From positions 1-48,090 of the forward strand of contig CANQQD010000011.1 in assembly GCA_947625865.1 (NCBI GenBank): DNA of 48,090 nucleotides. Direction: 5' to 3'. Both the position numbers and the translations under genes were made by a program. Under the pieces are notes generated by a model, which saw only the letters and a program-made list of their open reading frames with translations, did not search any database and had not been told where the DNA came from. This document shows, one piece after another, positions 24,037 to 33,046 of the stretch. This stretch comes from an uncultured Clostridia bacterium. GTDB taxonomy: Bacteria; Bacillota; Clostridia; Christensenellales; Borkfalkiaceae. The stretch's first letter is position 1. Every line of letters starts with the position of its first letter.

Positions 24037-26565
24037 ATGAACAAATACAAAAAACTCGCCATTGCCGCGGTCTCCATGGTAATGGCAGGAACAATGGCAG
24101 TTTCATTGGCAGCCTGCGGCGGCGGTGGCGGCAGCGAAGGTCCCTCTAAACACACTCCCCGTCCGGCAACTTATCAGGGAACCATTGATAACACCAAGAT
24201 CACCAAGCTTTTAACGCATATGACCGAAAGCAAGGCTGATACAAGAGAAACGCGTCTTGCCGAAGGCTGGAAAACCGCTCAGGACTACTGGACGATCCTT
24301 AAGAACAGCGATATCGAAGATGCGGGCGCATATGACTACGCGGCATGTACCAGCAGAGCAAACGTAGAGCTCAACATTGCAATAGGGCACAACGATAAGA
24401 GAACATCGACCCACTTTGCAAGCGACTTCGGTAAGACCATAACCCTTCCCGACGGCAATACGTACACCAACAGCCAGGCTAAGCCCGCATGGGCTCAGAT
24501 GGGAAAAGACCTCAATATCACCTGGAAGGACGTATACAAGGGCTGGTCGTCGAGTGCCAACCTCAATAATATCGTCAGCAATCAGGACGGCGCTACCTAT
24601 GGGGGCGTGGATATGTTCACGACCGACCTCAGCGTAGCCGTATCAAAGGCTTCTAGCGGCACAAATATACTCAATCTGGCTGATCATCTTGATGAAATGC
24701 CTCACTTCAAGGCATTCCTCGAGAGCAACCCTATAGTATATCTGTCCCTCCTTCAGGACGGTATGGATAAGACGACCGGTGAGGGCAAGACGCTGTATGT
24801 CGCTCCCTACTTCGACGGTTACGACGATATCGAAAGATATTGCCTGATGCGCCAGGATATGGTAGCAAAGCTCCTCAACGGCAACACGGCTTCCACCAGC
24901 GATATTGCATTTACCGACGCATGTGCCGAGGATGTCTATGTATCCTCCTATATGGGTCAGACCGGTAAAATCAATATCGAGAGCCTGAATGAAGCCGGTA
25001 CTGCTAAAATAACCATCACCAAGGACTATGACGCGGCTCTTGCTGCAGCCAAGGACGAATCAACTGCTCTCGGAAAGGCTTACAAGGCAATTACAGATGC
25101 GGTTTATGCGGGCACCAGCGGCAACATCGTTGATATCATGAACGAAGCTTTGAAGGTTACCAACGGCGCAACCGGCGCTCAGCTTCTCGATCTTTACCGC
25201 GCATATATCGACGTAGCTTATAAGAACGGTACTTCCGCCGCTTATGCTGCAGACAAGCGCGCCAACCTCTTCAACGGCTACGACGCAGCATGGGATGCAG
25301 ACGATCTCTGCGCTCTGCTCCGTTGCGCAATGACCAACTCCTCGATGCTTGTAGGCGAAGGCAAGACTCTTCAGGGAATAGCTCCCCGTTCCGGCCAGAA
25401 CGACAGAACTCCCGATATGGTTTCCCTTGCGGCTCAGCTTTTCGGCGCACGTGGTGCAACATCCAGATTTGAGCAGACCTACATCGACAGTGAAGGCAAG
25501 CTTCAGGACGCACGTAACGACGCTCATTATTGGGAAGCTATGGCGCTTCTGCACAACTTCAAGGCCGAGGGTCTCATTGCCGACTACACCGGCTACGGCG
25601 ACTTCAGCGCAGCTCAGGGTATAAACGGCGATGTTGAAACTCTGATGCTCTACGATTATTCGCAGACGCAGACCTCCAACGCAATAGCCCTTGATGCAGA
25701 TGTTTCCATTGATCTTCCTCAGGGCTACAAGTTCGGTCCCGTTATGACTCCCGTTGCTAAGTGGGATGTTGACGGCGACAACAACTACGGCGAAGCGGAC
25801 GAAATATTTAGATTCACCGAGAGCTGGCGTTCCACCAAGACCGGCGGTCTTGCACTCAACGGCGCTCTTACGGGCGATAAATTAACGGCGGCTCTTCAAT
25901 TCGTTGACTACCTGTACTCCGAAGACGGTCAGATAGTTTCCACCTACGGCCCCATGGCTACCAACGCACAGGGCGCGGGCGGTTTCTGGTACAACACGCA
26001 GGCTACTGCCGAGCAGATAGCTGCAGGTAAGTACTTCACCTACAAGGGCGTAAAATACTCCGGCACGGATTATAAGGGTAAAACCACTCCCACAATAACG
26101 ACCACCCTCTATAATGCATTCGCAGGCAAGGATGGCGTTACCGGCGGCGGCTCTGCAAACCTTGAAGGCTCTGCACGTAACTTCACCAACTACGCACGTA
26201 GACTTATCGGTTCCACGCTTCCCGTAGGCGTTAAGGATCAGTCCTTCGAGAACCAGCTCACCGCTTCCATGGGACGTGAGGGCGCAAACAAGGTAGGTCA
26301 GGGACTTGCACTCGGCACGGTTAAGGGCATGAGCCTCGAGATCGACGCGAACAACTACTGGTTCACCTGCGTTCCTTCGGGACTTCCTATTTCGTCTGAT
26401 ATTCAATCTTCCGAACTTGACGGTACAGCGCAGCAGCATCTTAAGTATATAACCGGTACTGCAAAAAAGAGCGGAGACAAGAACTTCTATAGCATAATGA
26501 ACTATATAATTCTTAACGGTTTAAGTGGCAGATATAATCAGCAGAGTGAGTCTTATTCTTTCTGA
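24037..26565 (+). CDS. Oversized solute-binding lipoprotein of the sugar importer
   Basis: Captures oligosaccharides outside the cell. A lipoprotein signal is clear: KYKK, a hydrophobic core, then LAAC with lipidated C27 and a glycine-rich linker. The rest (842 residues in all) resembles extracellular solute-binding protein family 1, for example PMATNAQGAGGFWY and the VDYLYSEDGQ region near the C-terminus. Ordinary relatives have about 430-550 residues, so about 300 are extra, probably within 270-480. Codon choice is richer in GTT/GCT than in its neighbours, as for highly expressed genes. Placement after both permeases and before a stabilising hairpin fits its role. Confidence 0.9.
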   Translation: MNKYKKLAIAAVSMVMAGTMAVSLAACGGGGGSEGPSKHTPRPATYQGTIDNTKITKLLTHMTESKADTRETRLAEGWKTAQDYWTILKNSDIEDAGAYDYAACTSRANVELNIAIGHNDKRTSTHFASDFGKTITLPDGNTYTNSQAKPAWAQMGKDLNITWKDVYKGWSSSANLNNIVSNQDGATYGGVDMFTTDLSVAVSKASSGTNILNLADHLDEMPHFKAFLESNPIVYLSLLQDGMDKTTGEGKTLYVAPYFDGYDDIERYCLMRQDMVAKLLNGNTASTSDIAFTDACAEDVYVSSYMGQTGKINIESLNEAGTAKITITKDYDAALAAAKDESTALGKAYKAITDAVYAGTSGNIVDIMNEALKVTNGATGAQLLDLYRAYIDVAYKNGTSAAYAADKRANLFNGYDAAWDADDLCALLRCAMTNSSMLVGEGKTLQGIAPRSGQNDRTPDMVSLAAQLFGARGATSRFEQTYIDSEGKLQDARNDAHYWEAMALLHNFKAEGLIADYTGYGDFSAAQGINGDVETLMLYDYSQTQTSNAIALDADVSIDLPQGYKFGPVMTPVAKWDVDGDNNYGEADEIFRFTESWRSTKTGGLALNGALTGDKLTAALQFVDYLYSEDGQIVSTYGPMATNAQGAGGFWYNTQATAEQIAAGKYFTYKGVKYSGTDYKGKTTPTITTTLYNAFAGKDGVTGGGSANLEGSARNFTNYARRLIGSTLPVGVKDQSFENQLTASMGREGANKVGQGLALGTVKGMSLEIDANNYWFTCVPSGLPISSDIQSSELDGTAQQHLKYITGTAKKSGDKNFYSIMNYIILNGLSGRYNQQSESYSF

Positions 26566-26598
26566 TTGTAGCAAGTTAAAACATTATAAAGTTATTGA

Positions 26599-26627
26599 GG
26601 GGCGCCCGCGCAGGGCGCGGGCGCCCC
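26599..26627 (+). promoter_or_regulatory. Very stable hairpin after the binding-protein gene
   Basis: A perfect 13-base-pair GC stem (GGGGCGCCCGCGC / GCGCGGGCGCCCC) with a three-base loop, followed by GAAAAAACC rather than Ts. It is not an intrinsic terminator. It probably protects the 3' end of the binding-protein message, so that it is more abundant than the downstream genes. Confidence 0.65.
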
Positions 26628-26652
26628 GAAAAAACCTTTCGGGGGATAAAAT

Positions 26653-27276
26653 ATGAAAACTCAGATGAGATTCCAAAAATACATGTGCCTTGCGATGTTG
26701 CTTGTCGGCGCATTGTCATTGCTATATGCATTTTTCTATTGCTCGGGAGCCCTTTCCGAGCTGGGGCAAGCGATAAAGCTTGATGGCGTAAACAGGGTTT
26801 CTGCGTTTACGGCAGCAGAGGGAAAATACGACGCCGTTTTTTATAATGATATCCAGCCCTTTAATAATCTTTTGATGATAATGGGTATAGTGATGATATT
26901 GCTTGCGGTCGTGCTCTATATAACGGGCTGCAACAAGAGAAGAAATTATTACATAAGCAACTATGTTGCAACCGGCTTGTGCGCAGGCGGCGATATCGTT
27001 ATTTCGTTGATTCTTTTGGTTATGTGCGGGACATGGCACAATAAGTTTCTTAATGTGGACTTTGAAGCATGGAAAGCTTATGCTGACAAAATGGACGAGT
27101 CAGCCAGGCATTTCAGCGATTCGCAGTTGTGGTTCATATTGGGTTATGTTGTGTATGCAATAGTAATAGTTGCTGCAATATTGCTTATTTTGAATCTCGT
27201 ATGGAAGATTCTCCTTATGAAAGGTGAAAAGCAGTTGCTCAACGGCAGCGCGCTCAAAGAAGGAGGTGCGGTATGA
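26653..27276 (+). CDS. Uncharacterised four-helix membrane protein (importer cluster)
   Basis: I cannot assign a family. It has 207 residues with likely helices at about 10-33, 71-92, 102-125 and 159-190, and a soluble stretch of some 35 residues after helix 1. No enzyme motif is seen. The stop overlaps the next start by four bases (ATGA), so it is translationally coupled to the next membrane protein and through it to the ATPase gene. An accessory importer subunit is a reasonable inference. Confidence 0.75.
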   Translation: MKTQMRFQKYMCLAMLLVGALSLLYAFFYCSGALSELGQAIKLDGVNRVSAFTAAEGKYDAVFYNDIQPFNNLLMIMGIVMILLAVVLYITGCNKRRNYYISNYVATGLCAGGDIVISLILLVMCGTWHNKFLNVDFEAWKAYADKMDESARHFSDSQLWFILGYVVYAIVIVAAILLILNLVWKILLMKGEKQLLNGSALKEGGAV

Positions 27277-27851
27277 ACAACACGACATCCAATCCCGTTA
27301 TAAGTAGCGATATAATGCGCTACAAAAAGAACAAATTCGGAGCAAATCTTGCTCTTTTAGCAATAGTTTTCGACTGTATTTACTTTATGGTTCTATACAG
27401 TGTAGCTAATGATGAGGGCGTGGAATACTACGCAACATGGGCAATAGCGTTTGACGTTATTTTCAACCTTGTATTCCTGCTTGCAACATTCCTGTTGTCC
27501 GAACAGGTAAAAAATTATAACAGTAAGCTTTTTATTCTTCAGCTTATTTTGGGCGCATGCCAGATCGGCAGAATCTTCTGGTTGCCTCTCGGCGGATTCA
27601 TGGCTGATCCCAAAGCAATAGACATAGGCAAATTCCTTGTTATGGCTATCTCGCTCGGAGCTTCCGGCGGACTTGAAATAGCTTCCGCGGTGATAGGTTA
27701 TATCCGCAGCAAACAGGTTGCCGAATTCAACCAAAAGGTCGAGAACGGCGAAGTGGATATAATGGCGACTATCCGCCAGGTTGACGCAGAGGAAGAAGCG
27801 GCAAAAGCAGCTCCCGTAGTTGCCGGTAACGCGCAAGAGGAGGTGCAATAA
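27273..27851 (+). CDS. Uncharacterised four-helix membrane protein coupled to the ATPase gene
   Basis: 192 residues, helices at about 22-44, 54-76, 85-106 and 118-143, then a charged and alanine-rich cytoplasmic tail (EEEAAKAAPVV). AAGGAGGTGCG gives a strong ribosome site. It overlaps both neighbours: four bases with the upstream gene and one base (TAATG) with the ATPase gene. Function unknown; such coupling points to a complex with the transporter. Confidence 0.75.
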   Translation: MNNTTSNPVISSDIMRYKKNKFGANLALLAIVFDCIYFMVLYSVANDEGVEYYATWAIAFDVIFNLVFLLATFLLSEQVKNYNSKLFILQLILGACQIGRIFWLPLGGFMADPKAIDIGKFLVMAISLGASGGLEIASAVIGYIRSKQVAEFNQKVENGEVDIMATIRQVDAEEEAAKAAPVVAGNAQEEVQ

Positions 27852-28945
27852 TGCCTGAAGTAAACATTCGACATCTGGACAAAATTTATGACGGCGGCGT
27901 GCAGGCTGTATATGATTTCAACCTTGACATAGCCGACGGCGAGTTTATAGTCCTTGTAGGACCTTCCGGTTGCGGCAAGTCTACGACCCTTCGTATGGTT
28001 GCCGGACTTGAAGATATATCCGCAGGCACCCTTATCATAGACGGTAAGGACTGCACGCAGTTGCCCCCTAAGGACAGAGATATAGCGATGGTGTTCCAGA
28101 ACTACGCTCTGTACGGGCACATGACGATTTACGAAAACATGGCTTTCTCCCTGACCCTCCGTAAGGAGAACAAGGAGATCATTCACAGAAAGGTTATGGC
28201 TGCGGCTGAGATACTTGATTTAAAGACCCAGCTCAACAAAAAGCCCCGCCAGCTCTCCGGCGGCCAACGCCAGCGTGTGGCGATGGGACGTGCAATAGTC
28301 CGTAACCCCAAGGTGTTCTTGTTTGACGAACCTCTTTCGAACCTCGACGCAAAGCTACGCGGATCGATGAGGCGCGAGCTTATCCTTCTTCATAAAAAAC
28401 TGAACGCAACTATCATGTACGTTACCCACGACCAGACGGAAGCATTGACGCTTGCCGACAGGATCGTTTGTATGTCGATGGGACATGTTCAGCAGATAGG
28501 TAAGCCCATCGAGCTTTATGAAAAACCCGCAAACACATTCGTTGCCACCTTTATAGGACTTCCTCCCATGAATATGTTCGAAGGTAAGATTGAGGGCGGT
28601 CACTTCAAGTGCGACCTGTTCGATTATCCTCTTTCGGCAGAGCAGGGCAAGGTGCTTGCCGGTCATGAAGGCAAACAAGTCATTTTGGGCGTACGTCCCG
28701 AAAACGTGACCCGCGACGGGCACATAGACCTTGCCATAACCAACAACGAGAACCTCGGTATGAACACACTCGTTCACGGTAAGATCGGCGGCAAGAAGAT
28801 AGTGGTTTGCAAGTTTGCCGAGTGGTGCAACTATAAGGCGGGCGACACTATCCAGATAGGCTTCGATCCCGAGATGATGCACTTCTTCGAGATGCCTCAA
28901 AAAGATGAAAAGGGCAATGAATTGCCAGGTAAAGCAATAAGGTAA
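27851..28945 (+). CDS. Sugar ABC transporter ATP-binding protein of the importer cluster
   Basis: MsmX/UgpC-type ATPase, 364 residues: Walker A GPSGCGKST (37-45), LSGGQRQRV (135-143), Walker B FLFDEP, regulatory OB-fold from about 240. It closely resembles the paralogue at 13870 over the ATPase domain. Many Bacillota importers of this class share one unlinked MsmX; here an ATPase gene sits inside the importer operon. CAAGAGGAGGTG precedes its ATG. Confidence 0.93.
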   Translation: MPEVNIRHLDKIYDGGVQAVYDFNLDIADGEFIVLVGPSGCGKSTTLRMVAGLEDISAGTLIIDGKDCTQLPPKDRDIAMVFQNYALYGHMTIYENMAFSLTLRKENKEIIHRKVMAAAEILDLKTQLNKKPRQLSGGQRQRVAMGRAIVRNPKVFLFDEPLSNLDAKLRGSMRRELILLHKKLNATIMYVTHDQTEALTLADRIVCMSMGHVQQIGKPIELYEKPANTFVATFIGLPPMNMFEGKIEGGHFKCDLFDYPLSAEQGKVLAGHEGKQVILGVRPENVTRDGHIDLAITNNENLGMNTLVHGKIGGKKIVVCKFAEWCNYKAGDTIQIGFDPEMMHFFEMPQKDEKGNELPGKAIR

Positions 28946-28958
28946 GGAGGTAAGAGAT

Positions 28959-29567
28959 ATGTCAGAAAACGTTCAGACTAAGAAAGAAACCTTTGAAGAG
29001 CCCTCCAAGCCTTCGGTTGGCGCAAGGATAAAGGAGTGGTTCCGCAAGAAGATAGTTAATCTCAAGCGCCGTCCCCAGAATATAGCCTTGCTGTTCCTTG
29101 CGATTGCTTCTGTTTATTACATGTTCATAATGTTTGTAATAGGCGGGGCAATTAATGAAATCAACCAGGTTGATAGCCTTCCTGCAACAGGGCTTTGCAC
29201 TTTTATTTCTACCCTTTTGTCAATACTTGTGCTTGTAAGCTTTTTGAACTCATTTCCCAAGCGTAAGAAGCCTAATATTGTATTCATTATAATCACAGCA
29301 TTAATGATAGCTGCAATAATCGGCTGTGATTTGGGGTATTATATACCTGTAGGTGAATATCTTAAAACCCCGGAAGGTTTGACAAGATCAGTGGCTCCTA
29401 AGGCACAGCCCTATGTGCTTGCCCATATTATTCTTCTTGCGGTGGCGGCAGTGGTGTTTGCGCTCCTGCCCGTTTACAGCAAGCTGATCAAGAAGATCAA
29501 TACTTCCGTCAAGCTTGAATCCGCGACCGAGAATATGAAGGGCGGCATCGATATTCAGGAAGACTGA
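28959..29567 (+). CDS. Uncharacterised four-helix membrane protein
   Basis: 202 residues with a basic cytoplasmic N-terminus (RIKEWFRKKIVNLKRRPQN) and helices at about 42-63, 77-98, 105-128 and 150-173. No family was recognised. It follows the ATPase gene by 13 bases with AAGGAGGTAAG as ribosome site. Topology resembles the 27273 product, and the two may be distant relatives. Confidence 0.72.
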   Translation: MSENVQTKKETFEEPSKPSVGARIKEWFRKKIVNLKRRPQNIALLFLAIASVYYMFIMFVIGGAINEINQVDSLPATGLCTFISTLLSILVLVSFLNSFPKRKKPNIVFIIITALMIAAIIGCDLGYYIPVGEYLKTPEGLTRSVAPKAQPYVLAHIILLAVAAVVFALLPVYSKLIKKINTSVKLESATENMKGGIDIQED

Positions 29568-29592
29568 TAAAACATTAAAATTTATCCGAAAT

Positions 29593-29627
29593 ATAACCGG
29601 CAAAATAAATTTTTGTCGGTTATTTTT
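29593..29627 (+). terminator. Terminator within the importer-hydrolase cluster
   Basis: ATAACCGGCAAAA pairs with TTTTGTCGGTTAT (one mismatch-like pair) and runs into TTTTT. It lies 25 bases past one gene and 14 bases before the next start, leaving no room for a promoter after it. Downstream expression must depend on readthrough or on regulated folding. Confidence 0.7.
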
Positions 29628-29641
29628 CAAAAGGACGCAGG

Positions 29642-30331
29642 ATGTCTAAGAAAAAAAATAAAACGCCCGAGACGACAATAGAAAATTATTACGATCTGAA
29701 GGTCGACAAGGTTGACGAACTCGTCGCCGTTCTGAAGGGCGAGAGTACTACCTTTGAAGAGGACGTGAACTATGCGATGAATGCCAATATGGGCGTTTAC
29801 GATCCCAAAAATGTAAAGCGTAACGGCAAGGACAAGGAGTTCGACCCCTATAAAACGGATTTTTTAGGCAGGGTGCCCACATGGATAAAGGCGATATTCA
29901 TTAAATTTTGGTTCGCGGGCATGGTCTGCTATTTTGTAATGATGGGTATTATGCCAAACAGCGGCTATCTCGACCAAGCCGTACTGACGGGCGCGGTTAT
30001 GGGTATAATCGTTGACATACTTGTCAATCCGCTGTTCAGATTTATGGAGTCCGACAGACGGGAGTTCAACGCCTACATGATGTTCCCGTTCCCGTTTAAG
30101 GCGTTCTGGACATTTTTTGCAAACATATTCTATTATATCATAGTCGGCTATCTGATTGCCGTAGTCTACACCTATCTCGTGATCGCCAAGGTGGTCATGG
30201 GTGTGGAGCCGCTTTTGTTCGGAGTGATAAATGTTGCCATCGACATGCTGTTTATCGGCATAAAGGACGGCGTGGTTGCGCTTGTCCGGCATTTAAAAAA
30301 CAAAAATAAGGAGAAAGAGGCTAATGTTTAA
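29642..30331 (+). CDS. Uncharacterised membrane protein coupled to the GH28 gene
   Basis: 229 residues with a hydrophilic N-terminal part of about 80 residues, then helices at about 82-104, 112-132, 152-178 and 186-212. No family was recognised. The stop overlaps the polygalacturonase start by 8 bases, so the two are translated together. A weak ribosome site (AAAGGACGCAGG) lies directly after the terminator hairpin. Confidence 0.72.
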   Translation: MSKKKNKTPETTIENYYDLKVDKVDELVAVLKGESTTFEEDVNYAMNANMGVYDPKNVKRNGKDKEFDPYKTDFLGRVPTWIKAIFIKFWFAGMVCYFVMMGIMPNSGYLDQAVLTGAVMGIIVDILVNPLFRFMESDRREFNAYMMFPFPFKAFWTFFANIFYYIIVGYLIAVVYTYLVIAKVVMGVEPLLFGVINVAIDMLFIGIKDGVVALVRHLKNKNKEKEANV

Positions 30332-31862
30332 GAAGCTCTTCGTTTCAAGCACCACGGCGTGCTTTGAATTGAAAAATTCAAATCCCTACTACAGCCCCGA
30401 AAAATATAAGGTACTTTTGAACGGCGAAGTCGTAGGCGAATACAGCACGAATGTATTTTCTCTTTTCGACCTGCAACCTGGGACGCAGTATGCCGTAGCC
30501 GTTAAGCCCGGCAGGGGACGCATAACGTTCACCACGCCCACCGACGCCGGGGTTATCGACGTGAAATCCATCGGCGCAAAGGGCGACGGCGTTTCGGACG
30601 ACACATATTACGTCCAGATGGCGATAGATATGTGCCCCGAAGGCGGCAGAGTGGTAGTTGCGGGCGGTAGCTTTCTCGTCCGTCCGATAGTTTTAAAAAG
30701 CGACATTACGCTGGAGATAAAAAAGGGTGCGGAGCTTTTGGGTGATATCGAGGAAACGCATTATCCCTATGTGCCCGCGAGCGCGTTTGTCGACGGCAAA
30801 AAGGAGATTTTGGCAAGCTGGGAGGGCGAGCTTCACGACTGCCACCAGTCCTTTGTTTCGGCATACAGACAGAAAAATATAAAAATAGTGGGCGAGGGCG
30901 CCATAAACGGCAACGCAGACCACTCCACATGGTGGGCGACGCCCAAGGGCAGGAAGGTCGCCCGTCCCCGCCTCGTGTTCCTGAACAAATGCAGAAACGT
31001 CGTATTCCACGGCGTGACCTGCAAGAACTCGGCTTCGTGGAACCTTCATCCCTTCTTTTCAAACAATCTCAAATTTTACGATCTGAGAATACAGAACCCC
31101 TATACGGGTCCCAATACCGACGGCCTCGACCCCGAGAGTTGCGACAAAGTGGATATAGTCGGCTGCGTATTCAGCGTCGGCGACGACTGCTGCGCCATCA
31201 AGAGCGGCAAACTCCACATGGGCAGGACGTTCAAAACGCCCGCAAACCACCACACCCTCCGCAACAACCTTTTCCAGGACGGTCACGGCGCAATAGTTTT
31301 GGGCAGCGAGATGAGCGGCGGTGTAGAAAATCTCACCGTTTGCCAGTGCGTATTCAAGCACACCGACAGGGGGCTCAGAATAAAATCCCGCCGCGGCAGG
31401 GGCAAGGACGGCATTATTGACGGCGTACTCTTCGAAAACATAAAAATGGAGAATGTGATAACGCCGCTTGTAATAAACATGTATTATTTCTGCGACCCCG
31501 ACGGTCACACCGAATACGTCTGGTCCCGCGACCCCAACACCCCCGTGGACGACGGCACGCCCTACCTCGGCAAATTCAGGTTCAAGGACATCGACTGTGT
31601 GGACTGCGAGTGTATGGCGGGCTATTTCGACGGGCTCGTGGAACAGCCCATAAAGGAGGTCGCCATCGAGAACGTCAGTTTCCACTTCAAGGCGGACGCA
31701 AAGCCCTCGAAGCCGGCAATGCTCGAGCATGTCCGCGACTTCTGCAGGGAGGGGCTGTACGTAGACAATGTTGAACGCCTCGTGCTCAAAAACGTGACGT
31801 TCGACGGAGTAGTCGGCGAAAAGATCATCAAGCACAACTGCAAAGAAGTGACAGAGGAATAG
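30324..31862 (+). CDS. Polygalacturonase-type glycoside hydrolase (GH28), predicted cytoplasmic
   Basis: Cleaves galacturonate-containing oligosaccharides. After an N-terminal beta domain of about 75 residues (fibronectin III-like) comes the right-handed beta-helix. All GH28 landmarks are present: NTDG with D266, D287-D288, GHG with H321 and RIK (352-354). No signal peptide is seen in 512 residues, so it should act inside the cell, probably as an exo-enzyme on imported oligomers. The N-terminal domain plus GH28 arrangement is common in exo-polygalacturonases. GH105 follows 9 bases later. Confidence 0.9.
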   Translation: MFKKLFVSSTTACFELKNSNPYYSPEKYKVLLNGEVVGEYSTNVFSLFDLQPGTQYAVAVKPGRGRITFTTPTDAGVIDVKSIGAKGDGVSDDTYYVQMAIDMCPEGGRVVVAGGSFLVRPIVLKSDITLEIKKGAELLGDIEETHYPYVPASAFVDGKKEILASWEGELHDCHQSFVSAYRQKNIKIVGEGAINGNADHSTWWATPKGRKVARPRLVFLNKCRNVVFHGVTCKNSASWNLHPFFSNNLKFYDLRIQNPYTGPNTDGLDPESCDKVDIVGCVFSVGDDCCAIKSGKLHMGRTFKTPANHHTLRNNLFQDGHGAIVLGSEMSGGVENLTVCQCVFKHTDRGLRIKSRRGRGKDGIIDGVLFENIKMENVITPLVINMYYFCDPDGHTEYVWSRDPNTPVDDGTPYLGKFRFKDIDCVDCECMAGYFDGLVEQPIKEVAIENVSFHFKADAKPSKPAMLEHVRDFCREGLYVDNVERLVLKNVTFDGVVGEKIIKHNCKEVTEE

Positions 31863-31871
31863 GAGGATATT

Positions 31872-33005
31872 ATGGATTATTCAATCATCGACAGATATAT
31901 CGACAGGCTCATCGAGGACACAACTCCCGACAAGCCCATCTGGAACATAGAGAACATCAAGCAGGGCAAAAAGCCCGCATGGAACTATATCGACGGCTGC
32001 ATGATGACCTCGCTGTACACCATTTACAGGCAGACGGGGCTCAAAAAGTACATCGATTTTATTGACAAATTCGTGGATTATTATGTGTACGAGGACGGCT
32101 CGATCCGCGGCTATGACCTTGAAACCTACAACCTCGACAATCTCAACGAGGGCAGGGTGCTCTTCGATCTGTACCGCGAAACAGGCAAGGAAAAGTACAA
32201 AAAAGCCATAGAGCTTTTGCACAGCCAGATACTCTCCCAGCCACGCACGGGAACGGGCAACTTCTGGCACAAGAAGATCTATCCCAATCAGGTGTGGTTG
32301 GACGGATTATATATGGCGCAGGTGTTCTACACCCGTTATGAAACGGAAATGAACGGCGGCAAGGGCTATGGCGATATCGTAAAGCAGTTCCGGGCCGTCT
32401 ATGACAACATGTACGACAAGGAGAAAAAGCTCTACTATCACGGCTGGGACTGGTCAAAGCAGGCGTTCTGGGCGGATAAAAAGACGGGGCTTTCCAAATC
32501 CTTCTGGCTCCGTTCGGTCGGCTGGTACACAGTGGGTCTGGTGGACGCCATAAGCTATTTCAGCGACGGCGCCATCGGCGAGAAGGCTCAGCTCATAGAA
32601 ATATTCCGCAACACTATAGAGGGGCTGGAGCAGTACATAGACCCCGACGGACGCATGTTCTATCAGGTGCCCGACCAAATGGGCCGCGAGGGCAACTATC
32701 TCGAAACGTCGGGCAGCGCCATGATCTCCTATGCGATGATGAAGGGCGCCCGCCTCGGTTATGTGGACAAAAGGTTTGCCGCGCTCGGCAAAGAGGTGTT
32801 CGACGGGATATGCGCCAAGTATCTCACCTCAACGGGCGGCAAGCTGAATTTAGGCGGCATCTGCCTTGTTGCGGGGCTCGGACCCGAGAACAATCCCCGC
32901 CGCAACGGCACGTTCGAATATTATATCTCGGAGCCCGTTGTAGAGAACGACGCAAAGGGCACGGGACCGTTCGTAATGGCATATACCGAACTCAAGCAGC
33001 TTTAA
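31872..33005 (+). CDS. Unsaturated rhamnogalacturonyl hydrolase (GH105)
   Basis: Removes the unsaturated uronate from the non-reducing end of pectic oligosaccharides made by lyases, feeding KduI. The 377-residue alpha6/alpha6 barrel has the catalytic region VWLDGLYMAQ with D144, matching D143 of B. subtilis YteR, and SFWLRSVGWYTVGL. No signal peptide. AGGAGGATATT precedes the ATG. It is the last gene of the cluster. YteR/RhiN-like is the best match; YesR-like specificity is possible. Confidence 0.92.
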   Translation: MDYSIIDRYIDRLIEDTTPDKPIWNIENIKQGKKPAWNYIDGCMMTSLYTIYRQTGLKKYIDFIDKFVDYYVYEDGSIRGYDLETYNLDNLNEGRVLFDLYRETGKEKYKKAIELLHSQILSQPRTGTGNFWHKKIYPNQVWLDGLYMAQVFYTRYETEMNGGKGYGDIVKQFRAVYDNMYDKEKKLYYHGWDWSKQAFWADKKTGLSKSFWLRSVGWYTVGLVDAISYFSDGAIGEKAQLIEIFRNTIEGLEQYIDPDGRMFYQVPDQMGREGNYLETSGSAMISYAMMKGARLGYVDKRFAALGKEVFDGICAKYLTSTGGKLNLGGICLVAGLGPENNPRRNGTFEYYISEPVVENDAKGTGPFVMAYTELKQL

Positions 33006-33046
33006 AACTCAATACGTATCGGCAGTTCAGATAAAATTTTATTATT

